Assembly: GCA_943846655.1 (NCBI GenBank)
Contig: OX044352.1
Location: 558,001-622,000 of the forward strand
DNA: 64,000 nucleotides
Reading direction: 5' to 3'
Origin: Porticoccus sp002390525
GTDB taxonomy: Bacteria > Pseudomonadota > Gammaproteobacteria > Pseudomonadales > Porticoccaceae
Under the pieces are notes generated by a model, which had not been told where the DNA came from, did no database searches, and saw only the letters and a list, made by a program, of their open reading frames with translations. Within the stretch, counting starts at the first letter, position 1. Every line of letters begins with the position of its first letter. Positions 40,891 to 49,384 of this stretch are shown in pieces. Made by a program: the position numbers and the translations under genes.

Positions 40891-41251
40891 TATAATACTC
40901 AGTTAAAGTTATATGGGCTAAAAATCGCGCGTGATTATACAAGAATTATTTCTATTTTTTGATAAAAATTTTTCAATAAGTCGTAAAAAGTTTAAAAAAA
41001 TAAGGAATTCACCCATATTCGGCAGTTATTTTGCTCTTTTTATAAAAAACTCATCTAGAATTTTCTAAGTTAGAAGCATCCAGATGAAAATCTTATCCTC
41101 AATAAATCGTGGACGGCTGAACTAGTAGTTCAATCTTTTTACGCAAACAAGCCTGGCATTTACAAATCACCTACAAATACAAAAAAATTGTTTATCATCA
41201 ATATGTTTACCAGAGATAAATGAGGGATGAAAAATAAAGATGGTTTTATGC
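40891..41251. promoter_or_regulatory. Divergent spacer between fusA2 and the S10 operon (no gene)
   Basis: The 459-base spacer holds no credible gene. For fusA2, the minus strand carries a perfect TATAAT (plus-strand ATTATA, 40934-40939) followed by CACGCGCG, but no good -35 at 17 bases. A weak hairpin with T-tract (TGAACT/AGTTCA, 41118-41132) is of doubtful meaning. The rest is A/T-rich. The S10 promoter is listed separately. Confidence 0.5.
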
Positions 41252-41280
41252 TTGACTCCAACGGGCCACAGCTTTAAAAT
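41252..41280 (+). promoter_or_regulatory. S10 operon promoter
   Basis: TTGACT (41252-41257), exactly 17 bases, then TAAAAT (41275-41280), followed by a C-rich discriminator. It lies about 70 bases before the rpsJ start, giving a leader of roughly 60 bases, much shorter than the E. coli S10 leader that contains the L4 target. Confidence 0.82.
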
Positions 41281-41364
41281 CTCGCCTCTTTTTTCAGGGT
41301 CCTGACAAAAAATTAAGGATCTGTAGGCTCTTTTAAAGTTATTACATAGTTGGAGTTTTGTTCC

Positions 41365-41676
41365 ATGAAGGATCAGCGTATTCGTATTCGTCTCAAAGCT
41401 TTCGATCATGCATTGATTGATGCTTCGACACAAGAAATCGTAGAAACGGCAAAACGCACAGGTGCACAAATTCGTGGACCAATACCTTTGCCGACCCGAA
41501 AAGAACGCTTTACTATTTTAACTTCGCCGCATGTTAATAAAGATGCACGCGATCAGTACGAAATTCGTACACACAAAAGATTACTAGATATTGTTGAACC
41601 TACTGAAAAAACAGTTGATGCCCTAATGAAACTAGATTTAGCTGCAGGTGTTGAAGTGCAAATTAGTTTGGGTTAA
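41365..41676 (+). CDS. rpsJ: 30S ribosomal protein S10 (NusE)
   Basis: First gene of the S10 operon. An ATG at 41350 has a TTGGAG Shine-Dalgarno 11 bases upstream and would add five residues, but the ATG at 41365 starts exactly at MKDQRIRIRLKAFDH, the usual S10 N-terminus, giving 103 residues. S10 is a 30S head protein and also, as NusE, the partner of NusB in antitermination. The conserved loop and TRKERFTILTSPHVNKDARDQYEIRTHKR (read in parts) are intact. A 113-base structured spacer separates it from rplC. Confidence 0.93.
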   Translation: MKDQRIRIRLKAFDHALIDASTQEIVETAKRTGAQIRGPIPLPTRKERFTILTSPHVNKDARDQYEIRTHKRLLDIVEPTEKTVDALMKLDLAAGVEVQISLG

Positions 41677-41745
41677 TCCAAACATTTAAAAAGAAATAAG
41701 CCCATGCCCAACCATCGTTAGGCGGGTGTAACGCTCTGAAATAAG

Positions 41746-41781
41746 CGGCCATAGCGGGTAAAAGCCCCGTACACTAAGAGG
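41746..41781 (+). promoter_or_regulatory. 23S-rRNA-like element before rplC (candidate r-protein binding site)
   Basis: Bases 41750-41776 match 22 of 27 positions of this window's own 23S domain I segment at 15799-15825, including twelve identical bases in a row (AGCCCCGTACAC). The similarity extends loosely upstream (CTCTGAAATA beside TTCTGGAAAG). CGGG (41755-41758) can pair with CCCG (41766-41769). The 3' end abuts the AAGAGG Shine-Dalgarno of rplC. In E. coli L4 contacts this part of 23S and represses the S10 operon, so L4, or L24, binding here is a reasonable inference. Confidence 0.65.
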
Positions 41782-41789
41782 TTGTAAAG

Positions 41790-42422
41790 ATGACTATTGG
41801 TATTGTCGGCCGTAAAAGCGGTATGACACGTGTTTTCAATGATAAAGGAGCTTCGATACCTGTAACAGTGGTCGAAGTCGAGCCTAATCGTGTCACCCAA
41901 ATCAAAACTGATGAAATAGATGGATACTCTGCTGTGCAGGTTACCGTCGGAACTCGTCGTTCCTCTCGTATTAGCAAGTCTGAAGCCGGACATTTCGCAA
42001 AGGCAGGTGTTGAAGCTGGTCGCGGAATATGGGAGCTTCGTCTCGATACTTCTACCGAAGTAAAAGTTGGAGAAAATATTGCAGTTGATCAATTTTCTGT
42101 TGGTCAAAAAGTTGATGTTACTGGTATTTCGAAAGGAAAAGGATATGCCGGTGTTATAAAGCGTTGGAATTTTCAGATGCAAGATGCCACACATGGTAAC
42201 TCACTATCTCATCGTGCTCATGGGTCTACTGGCCAATGTCAAACTCCTGGACGAGTGTGGAAAGGAAAGAAGATGTCGGGTCATATGGGCAACGAACAGG
42301 TCACTACTCAAAATTTAGAAATTGTTCGTATTGACTCCGAGCGTAATTTACTTCTTATCAAAGGGGCGGTGCCAGGTGCACCGGGTGGTGATGTCATTGT
42401 TCGTTTTGCTGAGAAGAGCTGA
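41790..42422 (+). CDS. rplC: 50S ribosomal protein L3
   Basis: 210 residues. L3 is one of the first proteins to assemble on 23S and reaches the peptidyl-transferase centre by its loop. The modified-Gln region HGSTGQCQTPGRVWKGKKMSGHMG is conserved. The start (MTIGIVGRKSGMTRVF) has an AAGAGG Shine-Dalgarno embedded in the 23S-like element. It is followed by rplD after 11 bases. Confidence 0.98.
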   Translation: MTIGIVGRKSGMTRVFNDKGASIPVTVVEVEPNRVTQIKTDEIDGYSAVQVTVGTRRSSRISKSEAGHFAKAGVEAGRGIWELRLDTSTEVKVGENIAVDQFSVGQKVDVTGISKGKGYAGVIKRWNFQMQDATHGNSLSHRAHGSTGQCQTPGRVWKGKKMSGHMGNEQVTTQNLEIVRIDSERNLLLIKGAVPGAPGGDVIVRFAEKS

Positions 42423-42433
42423 GGTAATTGTTG

Positions 42434-43051
42434 ATGGAATTAAGCATTTCTAAAACTAAAGGCAAGGCTGAAACTATAGAGGTCTCTGATCTAGCTTTTG
42501 GTAAAGACTTTAATCAAGATTTAGTTCATCAGACAGTCACAGCATATCTAGCTGGCGCTCGTCAGGGTACTAGAGCTCAAAAAAATCGTGCTTCAGTTTC
42601 TGGTGGCGGAAGAAAACCATGGAATCAAAAAGGTTCTGGTCGCGCTAGAGCTGGAACTATTCGAAGCCCAATTTGGCGTTCAGGTGGTGTTACATTCGCA
42701 GCCAAACCACAAGATCATACTCAGAAAGTAAATAGAAAAATGTATCGGGCAGCAATGCGCTCTATTCTTTCTGAGCTAGCTCGTCAAGATCGATTAATTA
42801 TAGTCAAAGATTTTGAGCTCAGTGAACCAAAAACAAAAACTTTGCTAAATAAGTTAGGTGATTATAAATTAGAGCAAGATGTACTTATTGTTACTGAAGA
42901 GGTTACTGAAAATTTATATTTATCATCCAGAAATTTACACAAAGTGGATGTAAGCGATGCTGTCGGAATTAATCCCGTAAGCCTAATCCATTCCGAAAAA
43001 GTATTAATGACTATCACTGCGCTGAAGAAAATTGAGGAGATGCTAGGATGA
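42434..43051 (+). CDS. rplD: 50S ribosomal protein L4
   Basis: 205 residues from the ATG at 42434 (MELSISKTKG), with GAGG ten bases before; two preceding in-frame TTG codons are disregarded. L4 lines the nascent-peptide tunnel by its extended loop (GGGRKPWNQKGSGRARAG). In E. coli it also represses the S10 operon by binding the leader. The stop overlaps the rplW start (ATGA). Confidence 0.97.
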   Translation: MELSISKTKGKAETIEVSDLAFGKDFNQDLVHQTVTAYLAGARQGTRAQKNRASVSGGGRKPWNQKGSGRARAGTIRSPIWRSGGVTFAAKPQDHTQKVNRKMYRAAMRSILSELARQDRLIIVKDFELSEPKTKTLLNKLGDYKLEQDVLIVTEEVTENLYLSSRNLHKVDVSDAVGINPVSLIHSEKVLMTITALKKIEEMLG

Positions 43052-43344
43052 ACCAAACACGCATTTTCAAGGTATTACTTGGCCCTCATTTCACAGAAAA
43101 AGCTACTTCCTCAACTAGTTTAGCCAATCAGGTAGTCTTTAAAGTTGTTAAAGATGCTACAAAACTGGAAATAAAAGCAGCAGTAGAGAAGCTTTTTGAC
43201 GTTAAGGTGCTTGGTGTATCTGTTGCTCTCATGAAAGGAAAGACAAAGCAAACAAAGTACGGGTTAGGAAAAAGATCTAACTGGAAAAAAGCATACGTTC
43301 GTTTGGAGCAAGGTCAAGAAATTGATTTTGCTACTGTGGAATAA
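43048..43344 (+). CDS. rplW: 50S ribosomal protein L23
   Basis: 98 residues. L23 sits at the tunnel exit and is the docking site for trigger factor and SRP. The start (MNQTRIFKVLLGPHFTEKA) overlaps the rplD stop by four bases. The conserved FKVVKDATKLEIKAAVEKLF segment is intact. Confidence 0.98.
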   Translation: MNQTRIFKVLLGPHFTEKATSSTSLANQVVFKVVKDATKLEIKAAVEKLFDVKVLGVSVALMKGKTKQTKYGLGKRSNWKKAYVRLEQGQEIDFATVE

Positions 43345-43361
43345 GGAAGGGGAAAAATAAA

Positions 43362-44189
43362 ATGCCAGTTATAAAGAGAAAACCAACGTCCCCGGGCCGC
43401 AGACATGTAGTTAGTGTTGTAAATCCTAATTTACATAAAGGTGATCCTTATGCCCCTTTATTAGAAAGCCAATCAAAGTCTGGAGGGCGAAATAATAATG
43501 GTAGAATCACTACAAGACATATAGGTGGCGGTCATAAAAGACATTATCGTTTGATAGATTTTAAGCGTAATAAAGATGGAGTACCAGCTACAGTCGAGCG
43601 ATTAGAATATGACCCCAATAGAACCCCATATATAGCATTATTATGCTATGCGGATGGAGAGCGACGTTATATTATCGCTCCGAAAGATCTAGCGGTTGGT
43701 GATAAGGTTGAATCAGGAGTAACCGCTAGTATAAAAACTGGAAATACTTTACCGCTTGAAAATATACCTGTTGGAGGAATTGTCCACTGCGTAGAAATGA
43801 AACCAGGTAAAGGAGCCCAAATTGCAAGAAGTGCTGGAACATCAGCACAATTAATAGCTAGAGAAGGCCAGTATGCAACTTTAAGGCTCCGGAGTGGAGA
43901 AATGAGAAAAATTCCAATATCTTGTCGCGCAACAATAGGAGAAGTCTCAAATAGTGAGCATAATTTACGTTCACTTGGTAAGGCTGGCGCTACTCGCTGG
44001 AGAGGAGTTAGACCAACCGTTCGTGGTGTTGTGATGAATCCAGTTGATCATCCTCATGGTGGTGGTGAAGGTCGTACTTCAGGTGGTCGTCATCCAGTAT
44101 CACCATGGGGTATGCCTACAAAAGGATATAAAACGCGAAAAAATAAGCGTACAGACAGTATGATTGTGAGAAGACGAACTAAAAAATAA
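43362..44189 (+). CDS. rplB: 50S ribosomal protein L2
   Basis: 275 residues, the usual length. L2 is required for subunit association and is near the peptidyl-transferase centre. The universal C-terminal segment NPVDHPHGGGEGRTSGGRHPVSPWG, including the critical histidine, is intact. Confidence 0.98.
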   Translation: MPVIKRKPTSPGRRHVVSVVNPNLHKGDPYAPLLESQSKSGGRNNNGRITTRHIGGGHKRHYRLIDFKRNKDGVPATVERLEYDPNRTPYIALLCYADGERRYIIAPKDLAVGDKVESGVTASIKTGNTLPLENIPVGGIVHCVEMKPGKGAQIARSAGTSAQLIAREGQYATLRLRSGEMRKIPISCRATIGEVSNSEHNLRSLGKAGATRWRGVRPTVRGVVMNPVDHPHGGGEGRTSGGRHPVSPWGMPTKGYKTRKNKRTDSMIVRRRTKK

Positions 44190-44212
44190 TATAAGAGAAT
44201 GAGGAAAATATT

Positions 44213-44488
44213 GTGTCACGCTCTCTAAAAAAAGGCCCTTTTCTTGACTTACATTTGATGAAAAAAGTCGAAGAGGCAAGAGAAAAAAATGATAGACGAC
44301 CAATCAAAACTTGGTCACGTCGCTCAATGGTAAGTCCAGATATGGTCGGCTTAACTATAGCTGTTCATAATGGAAGACAGCATGTCCCTGTTTTGATTAA
44401 TGAGGAAATGGTCGGGCATAAATTGGGTGAATTCGCGCCAACGCGAACTTTTCGTGGGCATGTAGCCGACAGAAAAGTTAAGGTTTAA
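44213..44488 (+). CDS. rpsS: 30S ribosomal protein S19
   Basis: 91 residues with GTG start (MSRSLKKGPF) preceded by GAGG. S19 is in the 30S head and binds with S13. The motif GHKLGEFAPTRTFRGH is intact. Confidence 0.98.
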   Translation: MSRSLKKGPFLDLHLMKKVEEAREKNDRRPIKTWSRRSMVSPDMVGLTIAVHNGRQHVPVLINEEMVGHKLGEFAPTRTFRGHVADRKVKV

Positions 44489-44506
44489 GAAGTATATGAG
44501 GGGTAA

Positions 44507-44854
44507 ATGACTGTGGAAGTAGCAGCTATATTACGGGGTACTAAACTGTCGGCTCAAAAAGCCAGATTGGTTGCTGATCAGGTGCGTGGAAAGCCTGTTG
44601 AGGCTGCTTTAGATATTCTCACATTTAGTGATAAGAAAGGTGCAGATATAATTAAAAAAATACTCTTATCTGCAATTGCTAATGCCGAGCATAATGAAGG
44701 TGCTGATGTAGATGAGCTTTCTGTATCTAAAATTTATGTAGATGAGGGTACAACACTAAAACGTGTTAGCCCCCGTGCTAAAGGTAGAGCTGATCGAATT
44801 TTAAAACGTCATTGCCATATAACTGTAAAAGTTGCTGACGGGGAGACCGTTTAA
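44507..44854 (+). CDS. rplV: 50S ribosomal protein L22
   Basis: 115 residues. L22 has a globular surface domain and a long beta-hairpin that lines the tunnel constriction with L4 (residues about 80-100, TLKRVSPRAKGRADRI). It overlaps the rpsC start by one base (TAATG). Confidence 0.98.
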   Translation: MTVEVAAILRGTKLSAQKARLVADQVRGKPVEAALDILTFSDKKGADIIKKILLSAIANAEHNEGADVDELSVSKIYVDEGTTLKRVSPRAKGRADRILKRHCHITVKVADGETV

Positions 44855-45522
44855 TGGGACAAAAAGTACATCCAAATGGTATTCGACTTGGTATTGTAAA
44901 AAAACATACATCTGTATGGTATGCAGGCCAAAAAGACTATGCAAATAAATTAAATTCTGATCTTGCATTACGTGAATTTCTCAGAAAAGAACTGTCTAAT
45001 GCGTCTGTCAGCCGAATAGATATTGAGCGACCCGCACAAACAGCTCGAATTACTATCCATACCGCAAGACCAGGAATTGTAATAGGAAAAAAGGGAGAGG
45101 GAGCTGAACGATTACGTAATAAATTATCGTCTAAAGTTGATGTGCCAGTTCATATCAATATAGAAGAAATTCGTAAACCTGATCTTGATGCACTGCTTGT
45201 AGCCCAGAGTGTAGCACAGCAATTGGAGCGTCGTGTTATGTTTCGTAGGGCCACGAAGAGAGCTGTTCAGAATGCTATGAGACAAGGTGCAAAAGGTATA
45301 AAAATCCAAGTTGGTGGTAGGCTTGGCGGTGCAGAAATTGCACGATCAGAATGGGTTCGTGAGGGTCGAGTGCCTCTACATACATTTAGAGCAGATATTG
45401 ACTATAACACTGCAGAAGCAGCAACTACCTACGGAATAATAGGTGTAAAGGTGTGGATTTTTAAGGGTGAGATATTTGGGGTTGAAGAAGATAAAACTCC
45501 AGCTGTGAGCCAGCCACAATAA
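44854..45522 (+). CDS. rpsC: 30S ribosomal protein S3
   Basis: 222 residues. S3 holds the mRNA entry channel with S4 and S5 and contributes helicase activity. It has a KH domain (GIVIGKKGEGAERLR) and the conserved GGRLGGAEIARSEWVREGRVPLHT segment. The start lies inside the rplV stop, so translation is coupled. Confidence 0.98.
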   Translation: MGQKVHPNGIRLGIVKKHTSVWYAGQKDYANKLNSDLALREFLRKELSNASVSRIDIERPAQTARITIHTARPGIVIGKKGEGAERLRNKLSSKVDVPVHINIEEIRKPDLDALLVAQSVAQQLERRVMFRRATKRAVQNAMRQGAKGIKIQVGGRLGGAEIARSEWVREGRVPLHTFRADIDYNTAEAATTYGIIGVKVWIFKGEIFGVEEDKTPAVSQPQ

Positions 45523-45558
45523 CTAAGATTTAAGATAGCGAGTTAAGGGTAAAGCGAG

Positions 45559-45972
45559 ATGCTGCAACCAAAACGTACAAAATTTCGTAAGCAACACACC
45601 GGTCGAAACCGAGGTCTTGCTTCACGTGGAAGTAAAATTAGCTTTGGCGAATTTGGTCTTAAAGCACTGGGTCGTGGCCGACTAACCGCACGTCAGATAG
45701 AAGCTGCACGTCGAGCAATGACAAGACATATAAAACGTGGTGGTAAAATATGGATTAGAGTTTTTCCCGACAAACCAATTACTAATAAACCTCTTGAGGT
45801 CAGAATGGGTAAAGGTAAAGGTAATGTAGAATACTGGGTTGCGCAAATTCAGCCTGGTAGACTTCTCTATGAAATGGATGGCGTATCTGAAGAATTAGCT
45901 CGAGAAGCATTTGCTTTGGGAGCAGCTAAACTGCCAATCCAAACAACTTTCGTAAAAAGGTCGGTGATGTAA
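45559..45972 (+). CDS. rplP: 50S ribosomal protein L16
   Basis: 137 residues. L16 contacts A-site tRNA. Conserved features: MLQPKRTKFRKQHTGRNRG at the start and the MGKGKGNVEYWVA segment. Its last base is the first base of the rpmC start (TAATG). Confidence 0.98.
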   Translation: MLQPKRTKFRKQHTGRNRGLASRGSKISFGEFGLKALGRGRLTARQIEAARRAMTRHIKRGGKIWIRVFPDKPITNKPLEVRMGKGKGNVEYWVAQIQPGRLLYEMDGVSEELAREAFALGAAKLPIQTTFVKRSVM

Positions 45973-46172
45973 TGAAACCTGATGAATTAAGAAAAAAATC
46001 TATTGATGAGCTGAATCAAGAGATGAATGAACAGCTAGAGCGCCAATTTAAATTGCGTATGCAGCTTGCAACTTCTCAGTTAGGCCAGAGTCATCAAATT
46101 AAAAGTGTGCGCAGAAATGTTGCACGCATTAAAACTATACTTAATGAGAAAGAGAGTAACTCTAATGACTGA
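45972..46172 (+). CDS. rpmC: 50S ribosomal protein L29
   Basis: 66 residues, two long helices as in the L29 coiled hairpin at the tunnel exit next to L23. It overlaps rplP by one base and rpsQ by eight. Confidence 0.97.
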   Translation: MKPDELRKKSIDELNQEMNEQLERQFKLRMQLATSQLGQSHQIKSVRRNVARIKTILNEKESNSND

Positions 46173-46431
46173 AACTGCATCTAGATCTAGTACCTTGTCT
46201 GGTCGCGTGGTCAGTGACAAGATGGATAAAACAGTGACAGTTCTTGTTGAACGTCGTGTAAAACATCCTTTGTATGGGAAGATACTTAATAAATCTTCAA
46301 AAATTCATGCGCATGATGAAAATAACGAATGCCGTAATGGTGATATTGTAACCATTATAGAAACAAAACCTTATTCTAAGACTAAGTCTTGGGCTTTGGT
46401 GAAGATTGATGAGCGTGGTTTAGAGATTTAA
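46165..46431 (+). CDS. rpsQ: 30S ribosomal protein S17
   Basis: 88 residues from the ATG at 46165, which overlaps the end of rpmC by eight bases; an in-frame TTG start further upstream would put 20 unrelated residues in front. S17 is a primary binder of 16S. The OB-fold core LSGRVVSDKMDKTVTVLVERRVKHPLYGK (in parts) is intact. Confidence 0.96.
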   Translation: MTETASRSSTLSGRVVSDKMDKTVTVLVERRVKHPLYGKILNKSSKIHAHDENNECRNGDIVTIIETKPYSKTKSWALVKIDERGLEI

Positions 46432-46467
46432 GTTGTTAGCCAGATTTAACTGGCTAGGGGACAAAAT

Positions 46468-46836
46468 ATGATTCAAACAGAAAGTTATTTAGATGTTGCA
46501 GATAATAGTGGAGCACGTCGTGTTATGTGTATAAAGGTCCTAGGCGGGTCTCACAGACGTTATGCTAGAATCGGTGATGTCATTAAAATAACTATTAAAG
46601 AAGCTATACCACGTGGCAAAGTTAAAAAAGGCCAAGTGATGGATGCGGTAGTTGTGAGGACCAGAAAAGGGACACGTCGTGCAGATGGTAGTGTAATTAA
46701 ATTTGATGATAATGCTGCAGTTCTACTAAATCCTCAATTAGCCCCTATAGGAACAAGAATATTTGGTCCTGTGACACGCGAGTTAAGAAATGAGCGTTTT
46801 ATGAAAATCATCTCTCTTGCACCTGAAGTATTGTAA
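46468..46836 (+). CDS. rplN: 50S ribosomal protein L14
   Basis: 122 residues. L14 takes part in an inter-subunit bridge and is bound by the silencing factor RsfS. The start MIQTESYLDVADNSGARRVMCIKVLGG is characteristic. It begins the spc operon segment, with no clear separate promoter in the 36-base spacer after rpsQ. Confidence 0.98.
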   Translation: MIQTESYLDVADNSGARRVMCIKVLGGSHRRYARIGDVIKITIKEAIPRGKVKKGQVMDAVVVRTRKGTRRADGSVIKFDDNAAVLLNPQLAPIGTRIFGPVTRELRNERFMKIISLAPEVL

Positions 46837-46856
46837 TTTGGTAACTGGAAAAAATT

Positions 46857-47174
46857 ATGTCAAAAATAAAGCGTGATGATGAAATAATCGTTACTGTTGG
46901 AAAAGATAAAGGAAAGCGCGGAAAGGTGTTGAAGGTTCAATCCGACGGTCGTTTACTGGTTTCTGGCATAAATATTATTAAAAAACACCAAAAACCTAAT
47001 CCCCAGGCCAATATCACTGGGGGTATTATAGAAAAAGAAGCACCGATACAAGCGTCTAATGTGGCTATTTTTAACTCTGCTTTAGAGAAAGGTGATCGGA
47101 TAGGCTTTAAAATTCTCGAAGATAACAAAAAGATACGTGTCTTCAAATCTAATGGCGAAGCAGTTGATGCTTAA
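46857..47174 (+). CDS. rplX: 50S ribosomal protein L24
   Basis: 105 residues. L24 is an assembly initiator that binds the 5' domain of 23S rRNA, the same region copied by the element before rplC. The KOW motif (DEIIVTVGKDKGKRGKVLKV) is at the N-terminus. Confidence 0.98.
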   Translation: MSKIKRDDEIIVTVGKDKGKRGKVLKVQSDGRLLVSGINIIKKHQKPNPQANITGGIIEKEAPIQASNVAIFNSALEKGDRIGFKILEDNKKIRVFKSNGEAVDA

Positions 47175-47192
47175 ATTTGACCGGAAAATAAC

Positions 47193-47732
47193 ATGGCAAG
47201 GCTGAACGAAGTATATAAAAAAGAGATCGCTGTTAAGTTGAAAGAAGAGCTTAATTTAGTGAATGTGATGGAAGTTCCCAAAATTACTAAAATTACACTT
47301 AATATGGGTGTAGGTGAAGCACTAGGCGACAAAAAAGTATTAGAGCATGCAGTTGCTGAAATGGCTTCAATTGCTGGTCAAAAACCGGTCGTTACCTTAG
47401 CCAGAAAATCGATTGCTGGTTTTAAGGTCCGAGAGGGTTGGCCTATAGGATGCAAAGTAACACTCCGAAGTGAGCGTATGTTCGAGTTTTTAGAGAGATT
47501 GATCTCTATAGCTATTCCGAGAATACGAGATTTTAGGGGATTTAGCCCTAAAGCTTTTGATGGACACGGTAATTTCTCTATGGGTATTACGGAGCAAATT
47601 ATTTTTCCTGAAATAGATTTCGATAAAGTCGACGCGATGCGTGGTATGGATATCACAATTACTACCTCTGCTCGTAATAATGATGAGGGAAGAGCTCTCA
47701 TGAGAGCCTTTAACTTCCCACTCAAAGATTGA
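47193..47732 (+). CDS. rplE: 50S ribosomal protein L5
   Basis: 179 residues. L5 binds 5S rRNA in the central protuberance. Conserved segments: KITLNMGVGEA, SIAGFKVREGWPIGCKVTLR and FSMGITEQIIFPEIDFD. In E. coli S8 represses this operon near here; I see no clear S8 motif in the 18-base spacer. Confidence 0.98.
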   Translation: MARLNEVYKKEIAVKLKEELNLVNVMEVPKITKITLNMGVGEALGDKKVLEHAVAEMASIAGQKPVVTLARKSIAGFKVREGWPIGCKVTLRSERMFEFLERLISIAIPRIRDFRGFSPKAFDGHGNFSMGITEQIIFPEIDFDKVDAMRGMDITITTSARNNDEGRALMRAFNFPLKD

Positions 47733-47741
47733 GGTAAAAAA

Positions 47742-48047
47742 ATGGCTAAGATTTCCATGATACAGCGTGAGAAGAAGCGCGCAAAAATTGTAATAAAATT
47801 TGCTGAAAAACGTAAAGCACTAAAGGCTGCGATTATTAATCCAAATCTCTCAGATGATGAACGCTGGGAGGCTCAGGTTAAGTTGCAAAAATTGCCTCGT
47901 AATGCAAGCCCTAGTCGTGGAAGAAATCGTTGTCGCCAAACAGGTAGACCCCATGGAGTTTATAGTAAATTTGGTTTATGTAGGATGAAGCTTCGCGAAG
48001 CCGCGATGCGTGGTGATGTGCCCGGTTTAGTAAAGGCTAGTTGGTAG
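47742..48047 (+). CDS. rpsN: 30S ribosomal protein S14 (zinc-free type)
   Basis: 101 residues, the long C-minus form without the CxxC zinc motif of short S14. The C-terminal RNRCRQTGRPHGVYSKFGLCRMKLREAA segment is conserved. It is a 30S head protein. Confidence 0.97.
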   Translation: MAKISMIQREKKRAKIVIKFAEKRKALKAAIINPNLSDDERWEAQVKLQKLPRNASPSRGRNRCRQTGRPHGVYSKFGLCRMKLREAAMRGDVPGLVKASW

Positions 48048-48072
48048 AGAACCAAAATTGAGGAATTAACTG

Positions 48073-48465
48073 ATGAGCATGCAAGATCCAGTAGCAGATA
48101 TGTTAACTCGCATACGAAATGCACAGATGGCAGAAAAAAAGGTTGTAACTATGCCATCTTCTAAGCTTAAGTCTGCAGTAGCAGAAGTTTTAAAAAATGA
48201 GGGATATATTAATAATTTTCAGATCGAAACGGTTAACAAACCGCAATTGGCAATAGAATTAAAATATTTTGAAGGTAAACCCGTTATTGAAGAAATTGAT
48301 CGTTATAGTCGCCCTGGACTACGCAAGTACTGTGGATCTTCAGAAATCCCCTCTATTCGAGGTGGTCTAGGAGTAGCCATTGTGTCCACAAGTAAAGGGG
48401 TAATGACTGATCGGTCTGCTCGTGCCGCCGGTATTGGTGGTGAAATACTCTGTACAGTATTCTAA
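48073..48465 (+). CDS. rpsH: 30S ribosomal protein S8
   Basis: 130 residues. S8 binds the central domain of 16S and in E. coli represses the spc operon. The start MSMQDPVADMLTRIRNAQ is nearly the E. coli sequence, with GAGGAA upstream; the C-terminal STSKGVMTDRSARAAGIGGE motif is intact. Confidence 0.98.
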   Translation: MSMQDPVADMLTRIRNAQMAEKKVVTMPSSKLKSAVAEVLKNEGYINNFQIETVNKPQLAIELKYFEGKPVIEEIDRYSRPGLRKYCGSSEIPSIRGGLGVAIVSTSKGVMTDRSARAAGIGGEILCTVF

Positions 48466-48477
48466 GAGATAATAGAA

Positions 48478-49011
48478 ATGTCTAGAATTGCAAATGACCC
48501 CGTAACTATACCCTCTGGTGTTGAGGTTCAAATAGATACAAACAAAATTTTGGTAAAAGGCTCCAAAACCTCATTATCTATGTCGATTCATAATGGTATT
48601 GAGATAAAAAAAGAAGATAATATTCTCTCCTTTTCTTCTAAATCTAGCAGTAAATCTGATGATGCTATGGCAGGAACCACCCGAGCTCTGGTAAGCAACA
48701 TGGTCTTTGGAGTAACACAAGGTTTTGAGAAAAAATTACAATTAGTTGGAGTAGGCTATCGAGCCCAGCTTCAAAATAAAAAACTAAGTTTATCTTTAGG
48801 GTTTTCTCACCCTGTTGACTTTTCACTGCCTGAAGGTGTTACTGCTGAAGTTCCGAGTCAAACAGATATAACTCTTAAATCAGCAGATAAACAATTACTC
48901 GGTTTAGTAGCGGCAAAAATTCGTGCATTTAGGCCACCAGAACCATATAAAGGTAAAGGTGTCCGTTATGCCGATGAACATGTACGCCGTAAAGAAGCTA
49001 AGAAAAAGTAG
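48478..49011 (+). CDS. rplF: 50S ribosomal protein L6
   Basis: 177 residues, two homologous domains. L6 is near the factor-binding site and sarcin-ricin loop. The C-terminal PEPYKGKGVRYADEHVRRKEAKKK signature is intact. Confidence 0.98.
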   Translation: MSRIANDPVTIPSGVEVQIDTNKILVKGSKTSLSMSIHNGIEIKKEDNILSFSSKSSSKSDDAMAGTTRALVSNMVFGVTQGFEKKLQLVGVGYRAQLQNKKLSLSLGFSHPVDFSLPEGVTAEVPSQTDITLKSADKQLLGLVAAKIRAFRPPEPYKGKGVRYADEHVRRKEAKKK

Positions 49012-49020
49012 GTTATAGAT

Positions 49021-49371
49021 ATGAATGACAAAAAAAAATCACGCATGCGTAGAGCTAGGCGAACACGTAGCAAGATTAGGGAGTTGGGGTCAAATAGATT
49101 GTGTGTAAATAGAACACCTAGACATATTTATGCACAGGTTATTTCATCAGATGGTGGCCATGTATTGGCATCAGCTTCTACACTTGATAAAAAGCTACGA
49201 ACTGGTAGCACAGGAAATGTCGATGCGGCTAAGGGTGTGGGTCTTCTCGTTGCTGAGAGAGCAAAAAAAGCAGGCATATCCGCTGTTGCATTTGATCGTA
49301 GTGGTTATAAATATCATGGTCGTGTTAAAGCTCTAGCTGATGCTGCACGTGAAGCTGGTCTTAAATTCTAA
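49021..49371 (+). CDS. rplR: 50S ribosomal protein L18
   Basis: 116 residues. L18 brings 5S rRNA into the 50S with L5 and L25. The basic N-terminus (KKKSRMRRARRTRSKIRE) and the C-terminal FDRSGYKYHGRVKALADAAREAGL are typical. Confidence 0.98.
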   Translation: MNDKKKSRMRRARRTRSKIRELGSNRLCVNRTPRHIYAQVISSDGGHVLASASTLDKKLRTGSTGNVDAAKGVGLLVAERAKKAGISAVAFDRSGYKYHGRVKALADAAREAGLKF

Positions 49372-49384
49372 GGATTTTATTGAT

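Noticed and set aside
41167..41469. A 100-codon minus-strand frame across the S10 promoter and rpsJ start
   Set aside because: It overlaps a strong promoter and conserved rpsJ coding sequence. The protein is Cys/Phe-rich and resembles no family, and it has no ribosome-binding site that I can see.
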